A stretch of 40,823 nt of DNA. Origin: an uncultured Lactobacillus sp. GTDB lineage: Bacteria; Bacillota; Bacilli; Lactobacillales; Lactobacillaceae. This document shows, piece after piece, positions 32,644 through 40,462 of the stretch (its first letter is position 1; each line of letters begins with the position of its first letter). A program made the translations under genes and the position numbers. The notes beneath the pieces were generated by a model. That model was not told where the DNA came from and did not search any database. It saw only the letters and a program-made list of their open reading frames with translations. The DNA lies in assembly GCA_937874695.1 (NCBI GenBank), contig CALNAJ010000040.1:1-40823 (forward strand), given 5' to 3'.

Positions 32644-33058
32644 GAGTCTCCTCCTCATCACATGACAACAACTAATTGGCCGCTCGATACGGATTAAGCT
32701 GGTGCATCACGACGCCTTACCGGGTCGGGCAAATCAACCGGAGCGCTGAGGGCGGACGCCGGAAGCCATAGTGCGGTCTTCCGACTTATCTTTGAACCTC
32801 ATAGACCGAGTTTCAAAGACACCAATTATCTAAGCGGTAAACCGCTAAGATAATTCCCACAGCTGGATTGATTTGCCCGACCCTCACGGCTGACACAGGT
32901 TTAACCCACACCACCAATTGACTCGTGGCCAGTATCGTCTTCACACCTGCTCATTCAGCACGGTAAAGTCTCCAATGACACTGCACGCCACAATTCAAGA
33001 GTTACGCAACCTCAAAATAATTTGGAACGGTTAGCATACCGCCAACTCGTATAACCTA
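32644..33058 (-). other. Long nagA 5' leader / gene-free stretch
   Basis: From the promoter at 33059-33087 transcription would start near 33052, giving a leader of about 409 nt. It includes the three-hairpin element at 32722-32883. No reading frame with a ribosome site is seen. A weak cre-like TGGAACGGTTAGCA (33023-33036) lies just after the start point but deviates at the central C. No clear terminator for proC is seen between 33190 and the promoter. Confidence 0.5.
32722..32883 (+). repeat. Structured three-hairpin palindromic element, copy 2
   Basis: A perfect 16-bp closing stem pairs GGGTCGGGCAAATCAA (32722-32737) with TTGATTTGCCCGACCC (32868-32883). Inside are three hairpins: CGGAAG/CTTCCG (32760-32783), TCTTTGAA/TTCAAAGA (32789-32819) and AATTATCT...AGCGG/CCGCT...AGATAATT (32824-32855). 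The islands CTTCCGACT and CACAGCTGG stand at the same places as in copy 1 at 2402-2609, while helix sequences differ. Here the nagA transcript would carry it in the opposite orientation from the pepC transcript. Confidence 0.65.
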
Positions 33059-33087
33059 ATTATAATCGGTATAGACCAAAAATACAA
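33059..33087 (-). promoter_or_regulatory. Promoter of nagA-nagR
   Basis: TTGTAT (33082-33087) and a perfect TATAAT (33059-33064) on the minus strand, exactly 17 nt apart. The spacer holds the NagR box. Confidence 0.75.
33065..33080. promoter_or_regulatory. NagR operator in the nagA promoter spacer
   Basis: ATCGGTATAGACCAAA closely matches the palindromic TTGGTATAGACCAA-type site known for NagR/YvoA repressors. Its place between -35 and -10 fits direct repression by the product of the operon's own second gene. Confidence 0.7.
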
Positions 33088-33190
33088 CTCACACGCGTAG
33101 ATAATTTTCACAAAATTTTTCATAGTTAGGCAACACTCGTGACGCTCATTTTCACTGACCCAATTAATCGGCCAATGAACTCATCAACAA

Positions 33191-33991
33191 CTAATCCGTT
33201 TCCCCTGCGTCGCGTTTGATGGTGGCGTCGATGCCCTTGACTACCGCTGTCATCAGACCGGCTTCTTCCATTGCCAACAGACCAGCAACCGTGCTGCCAC
33301 CTGGTGAGGATACCTGATCGATCAGTTCAAACGGAATCTTGTCGCTCTTCAGGACCATCTTAGCAGAGCCCAACGTGGCCTGGGCTGCAATTGCTGTGGC
33401 TTGAGCCTTGGTCAAACCGTGCTTTACACCAGCCCGACTCAAACTGTCAATGAAGAAGTCGATGTAGGCTGGTGAACTCCCGGCCAGTGCGCTGAAGACA
33501 CCGAATTGATCCTCGCTTAACGTGGTCGTCGACCCAATCGTGTCGAATACCCGCAGCGCCGCCGTCAAGCGGTCACCAGTTAGCGCAGCGTTGGCAGCTA
33601 CCGCCGTCATCCCCGCACCAACCTCAACGTTAACATTAGGCAATGTCCGTAAGGTAGGGATACTTTCCCCAGTAATTGTTGCCATGTCGGCTAACGAAAA
33701 ACCGGCTACGATTGAAATCAACGTCTTATCATTCGTCAGTTCCTCCTTGATTTCAGCTAGGACGGCTGGTGCCACGTTGGGCGTCACTGCCAGTACGACT
33801 AAATCACTGGCCGCAGCTACTGCCTGATTGCTCTTAGCCGCAACCAGATCGTGGGCCTGAGCATACGGCAAGTAACTTTCCTCACGATGACTGTGAACCA
33901 CAATTTCTGCTGGTGCAAACGTCTTGGCGTTCAATAAGCCACCAATGATGGCTTGGGCCATGCCACCGACCCCAATAAATCCAATATTCAT
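33191..33991 (-). CDS. proC: Pyrroline-5-carboxylate reductase
   Basis: Final step of proline synthesis: NAD(P)H reduction of pyrroline-5-carboxylate. The N-terminal Rossmann motif is MNIGFIGVGGMAQAIIGGLL; VGAGMTAVAANAAL and the C-terminal SSPGGSTVAGLLAMEEAGL are ProC signatures, and 266 aa is normal. The ATG is directly after the TAG of the S9 peptidase gene, and its AGGAGGAAG ribosome site lies inside that gene, so the two are coupled. Pairing with a peptidase suggests a link to proline supply from peptides, which is inference. No proA or proB nearby. Confidence 0.95.
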   Translation of the reverse strand: MNIGFIGVGGMAQAIIGGLLNAKTFAPAEIVVHSHREESYLPYAQAHDLVAAKSNQAVAAASDLVVLAVTPNVAPAVLAEIKEELTNDKTLISIVAGFSLADMATITGESIPTLRTLPNVNVEVGAGMTAVAANAALTGDRLTAALRVFDTIGSTTTLSEDQFGVFSALAGSSPAYIDFFIDSLSRAGVKHGLTKAQATAIAAQATLGSAKMVLKSDKIPFELIDQVSSPGGSTVAGLLAMEEAGLMTAVVKGIDATIKRDAGETD

Positions 33992-35944
33992 CTAGACTTC
34001 CTCCTGTTGTAAGTGGTCCTTGAACCACTGATTAATGCGTTTTAACCGCTCGATTCGTAGGTTAGGTAACCCGGAGCGGGAGAGTTCATGAGTCGACTCG
34101 GGGAATAAGACCAGTTGGGTGTCAACTCCGGCTTCCTTGAGTCCCACGTAGAATTCTTCCCCCTGCGTGGTGGGGCAGCGCAGATCTGCTTCCCCGTGGA
34201 GCACCAGAATTGGTGTCGTCGCCTGCTTAACGTAAGCCAGTGGTGAGAATTTCCAAAGTTCGTCGATTGCCGTCATATCCTGTTGGAGTTCCCATGGTGT
34301 AAAGAAATAACCAATATCACTCGTGCCGTAGAAACTGATCCAGTTCGAGATCGACCGCTGCGTCACGGCCGCCGCAAATCGGTCTGTGTGCGTTTCAATC
34401 CAGTTAGTCATGAAACCACCATAGGAGCCACCGGTCACACAGAGTTGTTGCGGATCGATGGTTGGGTCCAATGCCAAAGCGGCATCCGTCCCCAACATCA
34501 GGTCTTCAAAATCCCCTTCGCCATAGTGCGCAATCACGGCCGTCTCAAAGTCCTGACCATAACTGTTACCCCCACGGGGATTGATCGCAATCACGCCATA
34601 ACCTTCACCCGCCAAATACTGTAGCTCGTGATAAAACCCATATCCAAAGTCGACCTGTGGGCCCCCATGCACATAGAGTACCGCTGGGTGCTGGGCTGCT
34701 GACACAACCGGTGGAAAATACCACCCCTCGATTGGCCAGTCCTGGGCACCCTTGAAAGTAAAACGTTGCCCATCGACCAGTGTATGCGTCGCTTCATAGG
34801 TGGCATTCGGATTGAACAACTCAACCTCCAGCCCCGTCGTTAGATCCAACTTTTTCAGACGACTAACGCTGGTCATGGTCGTCTCGGTGAAGACCACCGT
34901 GTGGTCATTAACGACCGAGAAATCCGTGATGGCCCGGTTGCCATCCAACAGTGGCGTTACTTCCCCGGTAGTCAGCGATTGACCGACGACACTCAGCCGC
35001 CCGTGTTCATTTTCCACCGTCAACAGCGTGTCATCATCACGCCAAGCCAACCAGTGTCCGGACTGTCCCTGTTGGCTATCGACTGCCAACATATCACCGA
35101 CCTCAACGTCACGGGGCGCAGTCACATCAGTTAAGTGAGTCGTCGCAAGCTCGACCACCCAAGCGTGAGATTGGGACACATTCATAATGTGGTTATCCTG
35201 CCCCCACAGGGCAACGCGCTGGCCATCGGGACTCAAGATGCCTTTACCGAAATCACCCTGTGCCTCATCCTGATTCAGCAGGCGATCAGTTCCGCCACCA
35301 AAGGCGTGCCAGTAGACACCCACGCTAAAGTCGTGCTCATCTTCGGGCAGGCGTTCACGTGAATAGACCAGCCCATTGGCATTTGCCGCCGTCACCGTAA
35401 AATCAGTCGGCTGCGTCAGCACCACGGACTGATCACCGGTGGCACACTCGTAACGAATGCACTGCGTTGTTAGATTCTCCGGTAAGATTCCCGCACCGTT
35501 GGCCTTATACAGCAGCCGTGTGACTACCTTGACTTGGGGGAACTTGCTGGGCTTAGTAGCGCCAACCGTCGTCTGAAAGTACAACGTCTCCCCTTGTGCG
35601 GACCACACGGGATTTGTGACATCGGTGTCACCGCGCGTAATCTGTTCGGGGGTGCCACCATCCACTGACACCAGGAACATCTGGGAATGATCATCTACGC
35701 GCCCGCTAAAAGCCAGGTAACGCCGATCGGGGCTCAATGCCAGCTGACTCACTGCCACGCCATCCGGGCTCCACTGTCGCTGATCACCACCATCTTCAAG
35801 GCTGACGCTATAAATGGTCGCCGAACCGGCGTTCTCCTGCTGGTCTAGGTAACTTTCTAAGTAGTACACCCGTTTCCCATCACTCACTGGTTGTGCCAAT
35901 GGACGCAAGGCAAACAGATCTTCCGGTTGCACAGTTGCTGGCAT
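33992..35944 (-). CDS. S9-family serine peptidase (acylaminoacyl-peptidase/DPP-like)
   Basis: Cytosolic prolyl-oligopeptidase-family enzyme of 650 aa without a signal peptide. The N-terminal 400 residues form a WD40-like propeller (LALSPDRRYLAFSGRVDD, NPVWSAQGETLYFQT); the C-terminal alpha/beta hydrolase has the nucleophile Ser507 in TGGSYGGFMTNW, Asp in VLHGEADLRCPTTQG and His in FPESTHELSRSG. Start: ATG 35944 follows GTGGGG by seven nt; GTG 35947 is adjacent. It heads a peptidase-proC operon with a near-consensus promoter. Probably cleaves short peptides; exact specificity cannot be told from sequence. Confidence 0.92.
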   Translation of the reverse strand: MPATVQPEDLFALRPLAQPVSDGKRVYYLESYLDQQENAGSATIYSVSLEDGGDQRQWSPDGVAVSQLALSPDRRYLAFSGRVDDHSQMFLVSVDGGTPEQITRGDTDVTNPVWSAQGETLYFQTTVGATKPSKFPQVKVVTRLLYKANGAGILPENLTTQCIRYECATGDQSVVLTQPTDFTVTAANANGLVYSRERLPEDEHDFSVGVYWHAFGGGTDRLLNQDEAQGDFGKGILSPDGQRVALWGQDNHIMNVSQSHAWVVELATTHLTDVTAPRDVEVGDMLAVDSQQGQSGHWLAWRDDDTLLTVENEHGRLSVVGQSLTTGEVTPLLDGNRAITDFSVVNDHTVVFTETTMTSVSRLKKLDLTTGLEVELFNPNATYEATHTLVDGQRFTFKGAQDWPIEGWYFPPVVSAAQHPAVLYVHGGPQVDFGYGFYHELQYLAGEGYGVIAINPRGGNSYGQDFETAVIAHYGEGDFEDLMLGTDAALALDPTIDPQQLCVTGGSYGGFMTNWIETHTDRFAAAVTQRSISNWISFYGTSDIGYFFTPWELQQDMTAIDELWKFSPLAYVKQATTPILVLHGEADLRCPTTQGEEFYVGLKEAGVDTQLVLFPESTHELSRSGLPNLRIERLKRINQWFKDHLQQEEV

Positions 35945-36002
35945 CACAAGACCCCACTTTCTCAGTTAAACTTTCAAATGGTCTGGAGCAATTATTAGTT
36001 TG

Positions 36003-36031
36003 ACTTTAGCGAAGTTCGGCGGACTTGTCAA
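36003..36031 (-). promoter_or_regulatory. Promoter of the S9 peptidase-proC operon
   Basis: A perfect TTGACA (36026-36031) and TAAAGT (36003-36008) on the minus strand, 17 nt apart, 59 nt before the start codon. Confidence 0.75.
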
Positions 36032-36219
36032 TTATGACTGCTGTACCGGGCGTTGTGTGGGGCACTTTCTAAACAATACTTTCCAATCACAATCAATTGA
36101 CCATTGAAACGAATTCTTCTAATATTTTTACAAATTAATGAGACTATATCGGTAATTTTTACATTAGTAGTAAGTAAGGGGACTGTTTCGTGACTGCGAA
36201 AGTCGGCAAAAAGAGAGTA

Positions 36220-36310
36220 GGACAAAAAGCGGAACCAGCTGCCTTTTGGCGCACGTTTCGGCCATGTAAGATTGTATAGCAAAAGAGCCTGGGATTTTGT
36301 CCCAGGCTCT
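36220..36310 (-). repeat. Possible degenerate third structured element with terminator-like hairpin
   Basis: On the minus strand a perfect 11-bp hairpin AGAGCCTGGGA/TCCCAGGCTCT (36284-36310, then TTTT) is followed by GCGCC-AAAA-GGC and CAGCTGGTTCC, a string also in copy 1 at 2.5 kb. GGGACAAAA in the hairpin can instead pair with TTTTTGTCC at 36219-36227, closing the whole unit. The remaining gene-free sequence 36032-36219 and 36311-36441 shows nothing else I can assign. Confidence 0.45.
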
Positions 36311-36441
36311 TCCGATCTCACACGCTACTCAGCCTTATTGCATACAACCGATAAGCCTAACCAAATTGCGGTTCGGCTAGCGACATGATTGCTGTCCAAC
36401 TATCGTAGCCACTTACAGCGCAATTGTCAAAATTTGGACAC

Positions 36442-36471
36442 AAAAAAACCAGCCACACACAGTGACTGGTC
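36442..36471 (-). terminator. Terminator of the tRNA-Tyr/tRNA-Gln unit
   Basis: ACCAGTCAC pairs with GTGGCTGGT on the minus strand, followed by seven T. Confidence 0.85.
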
Positions 36472-36475
36472 TAAG

Positions 36476-36547
36476 TTGGGCTAGCTGGATTCGAACCAGC
36501 GCATGACAGGATCAAAACCTGTTGCCTTACCACTTGGCTATAGCCCA
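36476..36547 (-). tRNA. tRNA-Gln (anticodon UUG)
   Basis: 72-nt cloverleaf: acceptor TGGGCTA/TAGCCCA, anticodon loop TTTTGAT with TTG, T arm GGTTCGAATCC. Second in a two-tRNA transcript. Confidence 0.95.
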
Positions 36548-36557
36548 ATAATAAAAA

Positions 36558-36640
36558 TGGTGGGGAGTGGATTCGAACCACCGAACCCGAAGGAGCGGAT
36601 TTACAGTCCGCCGCGTTTAGCCAGACTTCGCTACCCCACC
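36558..36640 (-). tRNA. tRNA-Tyr (anticodon GUA)
   Basis: 83-nt type II tRNA: acceptor GGTGGGG/CCCCACC, anticodon loop CTGTAAA with GTA, a long variable arm and T arm GGTTCGAATCC. Ten nt upstream of tRNA-Gln. Confidence 0.95.
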
Positions 36641-36675
36641 AAAACGTGAATCGCCGTAACGAATCAACGTTTATT

Positions 36676-36704
36676 ATCATACAGAATTCTGCATAAATCG
36701 TCAA
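36676..36704 (-). promoter_or_regulatory. Promoter of the tRNA-Tyr/tRNA-Gln unit
   Basis: TTGACG (36699-36704) and TATGAT (36676-36681), 17 nt apart, 35 nt before the tRNA-Tyr 5' end. Confidence 0.75.
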
Positions 36705-36724
36705 GCCTTTTCTAGAAAATATTT

Positions 36725-37540
36725 TTATTTTAATTCGAGGAATCGCAGTCGATCGCGCCACTCCGTGAAATAATCCGTCTGCGACCACTCGTTGATCCGC
36801 TTGCTGTGATACCCTACGGCCTGATCGTAGTAGATTGTCTGTCCAAATTGTCGTGGTACAAAGTGACGGTGTACGTGGCCAAACTGCACCACATCTACCT
36901 GATACCGATCTAACAAGTCCCCCATGCGTGGACTCCCCAGCATGGCGTTCGCCATATTCCAGAAGCGGTCGTCATCCGTATAGCGAATGTACTCACGATG
37001 CGGCACAAAATGCGTCATAAACAGTACCCGTTTGTGTTCGGCCTGAGCTTGTTCCAATTGCCCCGTCACCGTCTCTAAGACGTGATCCATCCGTTCTGGA
37101 TCAGACTGTGGCTGTTCAATGGTACCATCGACCCAAAAAGCCCGCTTCCACGTCAAAAAGTTCCGATCCACTAGGTTGTCCGCAAACTGGTAGTCATACC
37201 AGCCGTTATTGCCGATTATTCGCCAGTTAGTCCCACTGACGTCTAATTGTCCCTGATGGAGGTAAGTCGGCGCTAAGGGGCTCTCAAGGGCCGCATACGT
37301 CACATCATGTAACATGTCATGATTACCGGCAATAAATCGAACCTGAGCAGGCGCAATTAACCGTTGCAACCGCGTCACGTAATCCAGTGACTGTGCGAAA
37401 TGATTGGTAATGTCACCAGCAATCAAATACAAGCCCACGCCCTGTTGCATGAGGTATCCAGCCTGTTGTGGTAAGAGTGCATCCACAGACTGCCGGTTGA
37501 CGTCGAAATGAAGATCACTGATTAACGCTGCTTTGACCAA
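36725..37540 (-). CDS. Calcineurin-like metallophosphoesterase
   Basis: 271-residue cytosolic phosphoesterase with the full di-metal motif series: SDLHFD near residue 9, AGDITN near 41, AGNHDM near 71, MTHFVPH in the middle and FGHVHRH near 226. Likely cleaves phosphodiesters (nucleotide or nucleic acid); substrate unknown. The start is TTG 37540, eight nt after GGAG; no ATG fits. It lies upstream of the tRNA-Tyr/Gln unit on the same strand and ends 20 nt before that unit's promoter with no terminator of its own, so some read-through into the tRNAs is possible. Confidence 0.9.
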   Translation of the reverse strand: MVKAALISDLHFDVNRQSVDALLPQQAGYLMQQGVGLYLIAGDITNHFAQSLDYVTRLQRLIAPAQVRFIAGNHDMLHDVTYAALESPLAPTYLHQGQLDVSGTNWRIIGNNGWYDYQFADNLVDRNFLTWKRAFWVDGTIEQPQSDPERMDHVLETVTGQLEQAQAEHKRVLFMTHFVPHREYIRYTDDDRFWNMANAMLGSPRMGDLLDRYQVDVVQFGHVHRHFVPRQFGQTIYYDQAVGYHSKRINEWSQTDYFTEWRDRLRFLELK

Positions 37541-37711
37541 AGATGTTGCTCCTCTCTTTGAATACGTCTTACTTCTATTGTATGGCTATTCTGTGACGCA
37601 CGCATGCGGTCCACCGTGACCGTCACGGCTGGTCTGATGACGTTCCTGATGCCACCCATACTTTCTATTTGATGCGGACCGACAACCTTTGCCCGCATCA
37701 GTTCGCCAAAT

Positions 37712-37745
37712 AAAAAGTGCCACTCCATAATAGAGTAGCACTTTT
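37712..37745. terminator. Terminator of dtpT
   Basis: AAAAGTGCTACTC pairs with GAGTGGCACTTTT around a CATAATA-type loop; runs of T are present on both strands. Confidence 0.85.
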
Positions 37746-37760
37746 ACCGGTGGATATTGA

Positions 37761-39242
37761 CTATTTAATACCGGACATTAAATTCTTAATTGGTTTAACC
37801 AAGACGAACATGATCAACCCAGCGACGATGGCCACGATAGCCACGCCCATGAAGTAACCTGCTTCGTTACCTGGTGTGTAAAGCTTAACCACTTGTGCGT
37901 TGACGGCTTGCCCAGCAGCATCGGCCAAGAACCACATACTCATCATCTGAGATTGGAAGGCCTTTGGTGCCAGCTTGGTCGTCACGGACAACCCAATTGG
38001 AGAAATCAGTAATTCGGCAATTTCAACAACTGCCCAGCTACCAACTAACCAGAGTGGGCTGACCTTAGCGCTCGTCCCAAACATAGCGACAGGAATCACC
38101 ATGATCAGGTATGAAGCACCGGCGAACAACATCCCAGTTGCAAACTTGGCTGGTGAACTTGGTTGCCGCTTACCCCAACGGTTCCACATTGCAGCGAAGA
38201 ATGGCGTGTAGATCAGGATGAACAGTGGGTTTAACATCTGGTACCAAGATGGCAAGATGTGCAGGCCCAAGAAGTGGTTGTTCGTCTGGTTAGCAGCGAA
38301 CAGTGCCAGAACTGAGGAGCCTTGTTCTTCAATTGCCCAGAAGATAGCGGCAGCGATGAAGAGACCTAAGTAAGCCCAAACGTGCTTGCGTTCAGTCGCG
38401 GTAACCTTCTTACTCGTTAAGAAGATGGTGAAGTAAACGACTGGCGTAGCAATGGCCACGATGGAAAGTAACAGAATGAAGTTATTTAAGTTCAATGAAC
38501 CTAAGAGGAACATTAACAGAACAATCAGTGCAAAGGCAACGAGTCCAACAGCTGAGCGAACACCCAGCTTCTTCATGTCACCAGGTTCCAATGGGTCAGT
38601 TGGGTAAAGACTGTCTTTACTCAAGTACTTCTTCCCACCGTACCAGTATTGAACCAATCCCAGGAACATCCCGATAGCGGCCAAGGAGAACCCTAAGTGG
38701 AAGTTGTAGGACATCCCTAACCAACCAACAAGGAGTGGCGCAACCAGGGAACCTAAATTAATCCCGAAGACGAAGATGGTAAACCCGGAATCACGGCGGG
38801 TATCCCCGGCGTCATACAGGCCACCAACCATTTCAGAAACGTTTGGCTTCAAGAGCCCAGTCCCTAAAACAATCAAGAGGATGGAAATGAACAGCGCGAT
38901 CCGGCCAGCTGGCACAGACAGAGCAATATGACCGAACATGATGAGAATCCCACCAATGAACACGGTCCGACGACTCCCCCATACCCGGTCACTCAGGTAA
39001 CCCCCGAGGACGGATGACAGGTAAACCATCGATCCATAGATGGACATCACTGAGGCAGCAGTTGCTTGATCGAACCCCAGACCACCCTTGGAAATTGAGT
39101 AGTACATGTAGTAGATAAGGATGGCACGCATCCCGTAGTAACTGAACCGTTCCCACATTTCTGTGAAGAACAGCGTTGATAACCCCCGCGGTTGACCGAA
39201 GAAAGTTCGGTCTTGGGTGGTCGACTCTGGTTTGTTATTCAA
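37761..39242 (-). CDS. dtpT: POT/PTR-family di-/tripeptide:H+ symporter
   Basis: Imports di- and tripeptides with protons. 493 aa with about 14 hydrophobic segments. The family motif ExxERFxYYG is present as EMWERFSYYGMRA near residue 30, and the second POT signature FSIFVFGINLG-like region reads FTIFVFGINLGSLVAPLL. The start codon is TTG 39242, with GGAGG ten nt upstream. A near-consensus promoter and a leader of about 108 nt containing a dyad precede it. It works with the peptidases in this window (PepC, S9) in peptide nutrition, though they are not co-transcribed. Confidence 0.95.
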   Translation of the reverse strand: MNNKPESTTQDRTFFGQPRGLSTLFFTEMWERFSYYGMRAILIYYMYYSISKGGLGFDQATAASVMSIYGSMVYLSSVLGGYLSDRVWGSRRTVFIGGILIMFGHIALSVPAGRIALFISILLIVLGTGLLKPNVSEMVGGLYDAGDTRRDSGFTIFVFGINLGSLVAPLLVGWLGMSYNFHLGFSLAAIGMFLGLVQYWYGGKKYLSKDSLYPTDPLEPGDMKKLGVRSAVGLVAFALIVLLMFLLGSLNLNNFILLLSIVAIATPVVYFTIFLTSKKVTATERKHVWAYLGLFIAAAIFWAIEEQGSSVLALFAANQTNNHFLGLHILPSWYQMLNPLFILIYTPFFAAMWNRWGKRQPSSPAKFATGMLFAGASYLIMVIPVAMFGTSAKVSPLWLVGSWAVVEIAELLISPIGLSVTTKLAPKAFQSQMMSMWFLADAAGQAVNAQVVKLYTPGNEAGYFMGVAIVAIVAGLIMFVLVKPIKNLMSGIK

Positions 39243-39290
39243 AACGATAATACCTCCATTGCCTTTGTTAAAATGAATATTTCTTTATTT

Positions 39291-39319
39291 CACAATCCGA
39301 TTCGCGAAATGCGATTGTG
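39291..39319. promoter_or_regulatory. Dyad in the dtpT leader
   Basis: CACAATC...GATTGTG ends with an inner TCGCGA core form a 29-nt imperfect inverted repeat downstream of the transcription start. It could be an operator or an mRNA hairpin. Confidence 0.35.
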
Positions 39320-39356
39320 GCAGGGTCTCATAGACCTCTAATAAAACATAGTTGTA

Positions 39357-39385
39357 ATTATACTTCATGAAGTCCCGTTACGCAA
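39357..39385 (-). promoter_or_regulatory. Promoter of dtpT with palindrome in the spacer
   Basis: TTGCGT (39380-39385) and TATAAT (39357-39362) are 17 nt apart. The perfect palindrome ACTTCATGAAGT (39362-39373) lies between them and may be an operator. The stretch 39386-39611 upstream shows no gene or repeat. Confidence 0.7.
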
Positions 39386-39611
39386 CGGTTTTCGTAATAA
39401 AAGCGTCTCCATTCCCGCCCTTACGCGCAAAAAACAATGATGAAATTATTAGCTATCTCATGCAATCCTCTTATTTTTTATTCATTTCCGGTAATTGGCC
39501 AATATTATTCCCTTAATGCATAAAATTGCGTCAATTATCCGATTTACAGGATATCTACAAACAAATACTTCTATTTACGCTTCCCCGTCTGCGATAATAA
39601 GACATTGCACG

Positions 39612-39643
39612 AAAAAAGGCCCAAGACAAGATGTCTCAGACCT
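39612..39643 (-). terminator. Terminator of the EIIB-EIIA unit
   Basis: AGGTCTGAGAC pairs with GTCTTGGGCCT (with G-U pairs) around ATCTT on the minus strand, then six T. Confidence 0.8.
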
Positions 39644-39658
39644 GTTTATCATCAAATA

Positions 39659-39949
39659 TTAGTGCCAGTCAGGACCGAGAGCTTCAACAAGCTCATAGTT
39701 TCCCTGTACGGCCATTAAAGTATCCATTGCATGGTTGATGAGGATTGTAACCGGAAGGTCCTCAGCAGCCATTTTTGCCATCATCTGCGTTTGGACCTTA
39801 TGGGCCGCCAAGAGTTGATCGTGACAAGCTGACAACTCTAACGACTGATGCTGTTCACGAGCAATTGTAATGGCTCGATACAGGTTCTCTTTGGCAGTTC
39901 CTGCGGTTACCAATACCTGCATCGCCAGCTGTTCAATCGTGGGTGTCAT
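39659..39949 (-). CDS. PTS EIIA component, lactose/cellobiose (chitobiose) family
   Basis: Cytosolic phosphocarrier of 96 aa, all-helical EIIA-Lac fold. The phosphorylated His is taken as that in ILINHAMDTLMAVQG, with AHKVQTQMM as the conserved second helix. In this family the protein passes phosphate from HPr to EIIB for uptake of lactose, cellobiose or N,N'-diacetylchitobiose. It starts one nt after the EIIB stop, so translation is coupled. No EIIC permease or glycosidase gene is adjacent. NagR-type boxes upstream point to a GlcNAc-containing sugar; this is inference. Confidence 0.85.
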   Translation of the reverse strand: MTPTIEQLAMQVLVTAGTAKENLYRAITIAREQHQSLELSACHDQLLAAHKVQTQMMAKMAAEDLPVTILINHAMDTLMAVQGNYELVEALGPDWH

Positions 39950-39950
39950 A

Positions 39951-40283
39951 TTAGTAAGCGACAGCCACAGCTGCAGGTGCGAAGTTCAATTGGTGACAAG
40001 CATACTTAACCAATGCTTGACTGTTCAACCAACCATAAATATCGTTAGGAATTGGTGCTGTTTGAACCTGATCACCGATCTTAGCCCGCATCTTGGCTTG
40101 GTAAGCCACTTGCGGTGCTAAGAGAACTAAGTCTTGTTCAGCTAATAGTTCTGGTGTTACTTCCATTAAACTTGTTGCGCTGAAGTGTAAAGGTACTCGT
40201 TGTGTTTCAGCAGCTCGCTTAGCTTCCCCTAAGAATAAGTGACTTGAAATTCCTTGACCACATACTAACAATACGTTTTTCAT
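39951..40283 (-). CDS. PTS EIIB component, lactose/cellobiose (chitobiose) family
   Basis: Cytosolic 110-residue EIIB. The phosphorylated Cys8 sits in the N-terminal loop VLLVCGQGISSHLFL, which replaces the usual C-x-x-G-x-S/T-T/S; LVLLAPQVAYQ is the conserved core strand. It receives phosphate from the adjacent EIIA and would hand it to an EIIC-bound sugar. I chose ATG 40283, nine nt after GGGAG; the longer frame to 40364 has no ribosome site. Two promoters, two or three NagR-like boxes and a cre site lie upstream, so control by both a GntR-type repressor and CcpA is expected. Confidence 0.85.
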   Translation of the reverse strand: MKNVLLVCGQGISSHLFLGEAKRAAETQRVPLHFSATSLMEVTPELLAEQDLVLLAPQVAYQAKMRAKIGDQVQTAPIPNDIYGWLNSQALVKYACHQLNFAPAAVAVAY

Positions 40284-40315
40284 GATGGCATCTCCCGTGC
40301 TTAATTGATACTTAT

Positions 40316-40344
40316 AGAATAGCACTGATAGAGGTATACCACAA
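40316..40344 (-). promoter_or_regulatory. Proximal promoter (P2) of the EIIB-EIIA unit
   Basis: TTGTGG (40339-40344) and extended TGCTATTCT (-10 at 40316-40321), 17 nt apart. The palindrome GGTATACC (40333-40340) lies across the -35/spacer junction. Confidence 0.55.
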
Positions 40345-40405
40345 TAGATAATTATAAAAATCATTTATTCTTTTTAGGCTCAAAACGCCTACAGGACAGT
40401 AGTCT

Positions 40406-40421
40406 AGTGATATATACCAAT
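40406..40421. promoter_or_regulatory. NagR-like box 2
   Basis: Minus strand ATTGGTATATATCACT, sharing ATTGGTATA with box 1, 24 nt downstream of it. Confidence 0.45.
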
Positions 40422-40428
40422 TAGCTTT

Positions 40429-40445
40429 AATTGACTATACCAATT
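40429..40445. promoter_or_regulatory. NagR-like box 1 over the distal -10
   Basis: Minus strand AATTGGTATAGTCAATT, very close to the known NagR site ATTGGTATAGACAACT. It covers the -10 of the distal promoter. Confidence 0.6.
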
Positions 40446-40462
40446 CTTAAGTCTTTGGTAAA
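40434..40462 (-). promoter_or_regulatory. Distal promoter (P1) of the EIIB-EIIA unit
   Basis: TTTACC (40457-40462) and TATAGT (40434-40439) on the minus strand with 17 nt between; the -35 lies within the cre site and the -10 within box 1. Confidence 0.6.

Noticed and set aside
36028..36321. 97-codon ORF over the 36.2 kb structured region
   Set aside because: It includes the long hairpin and the peptidase promoter and shows no protein family.
37522..37728. 68-codon ORF upstream of the metallophosphoesterase gene
   Set aside because: Its ATG lies within the dtpT terminator hairpin, it has no ribosome site, and it overlaps the real gene's start.
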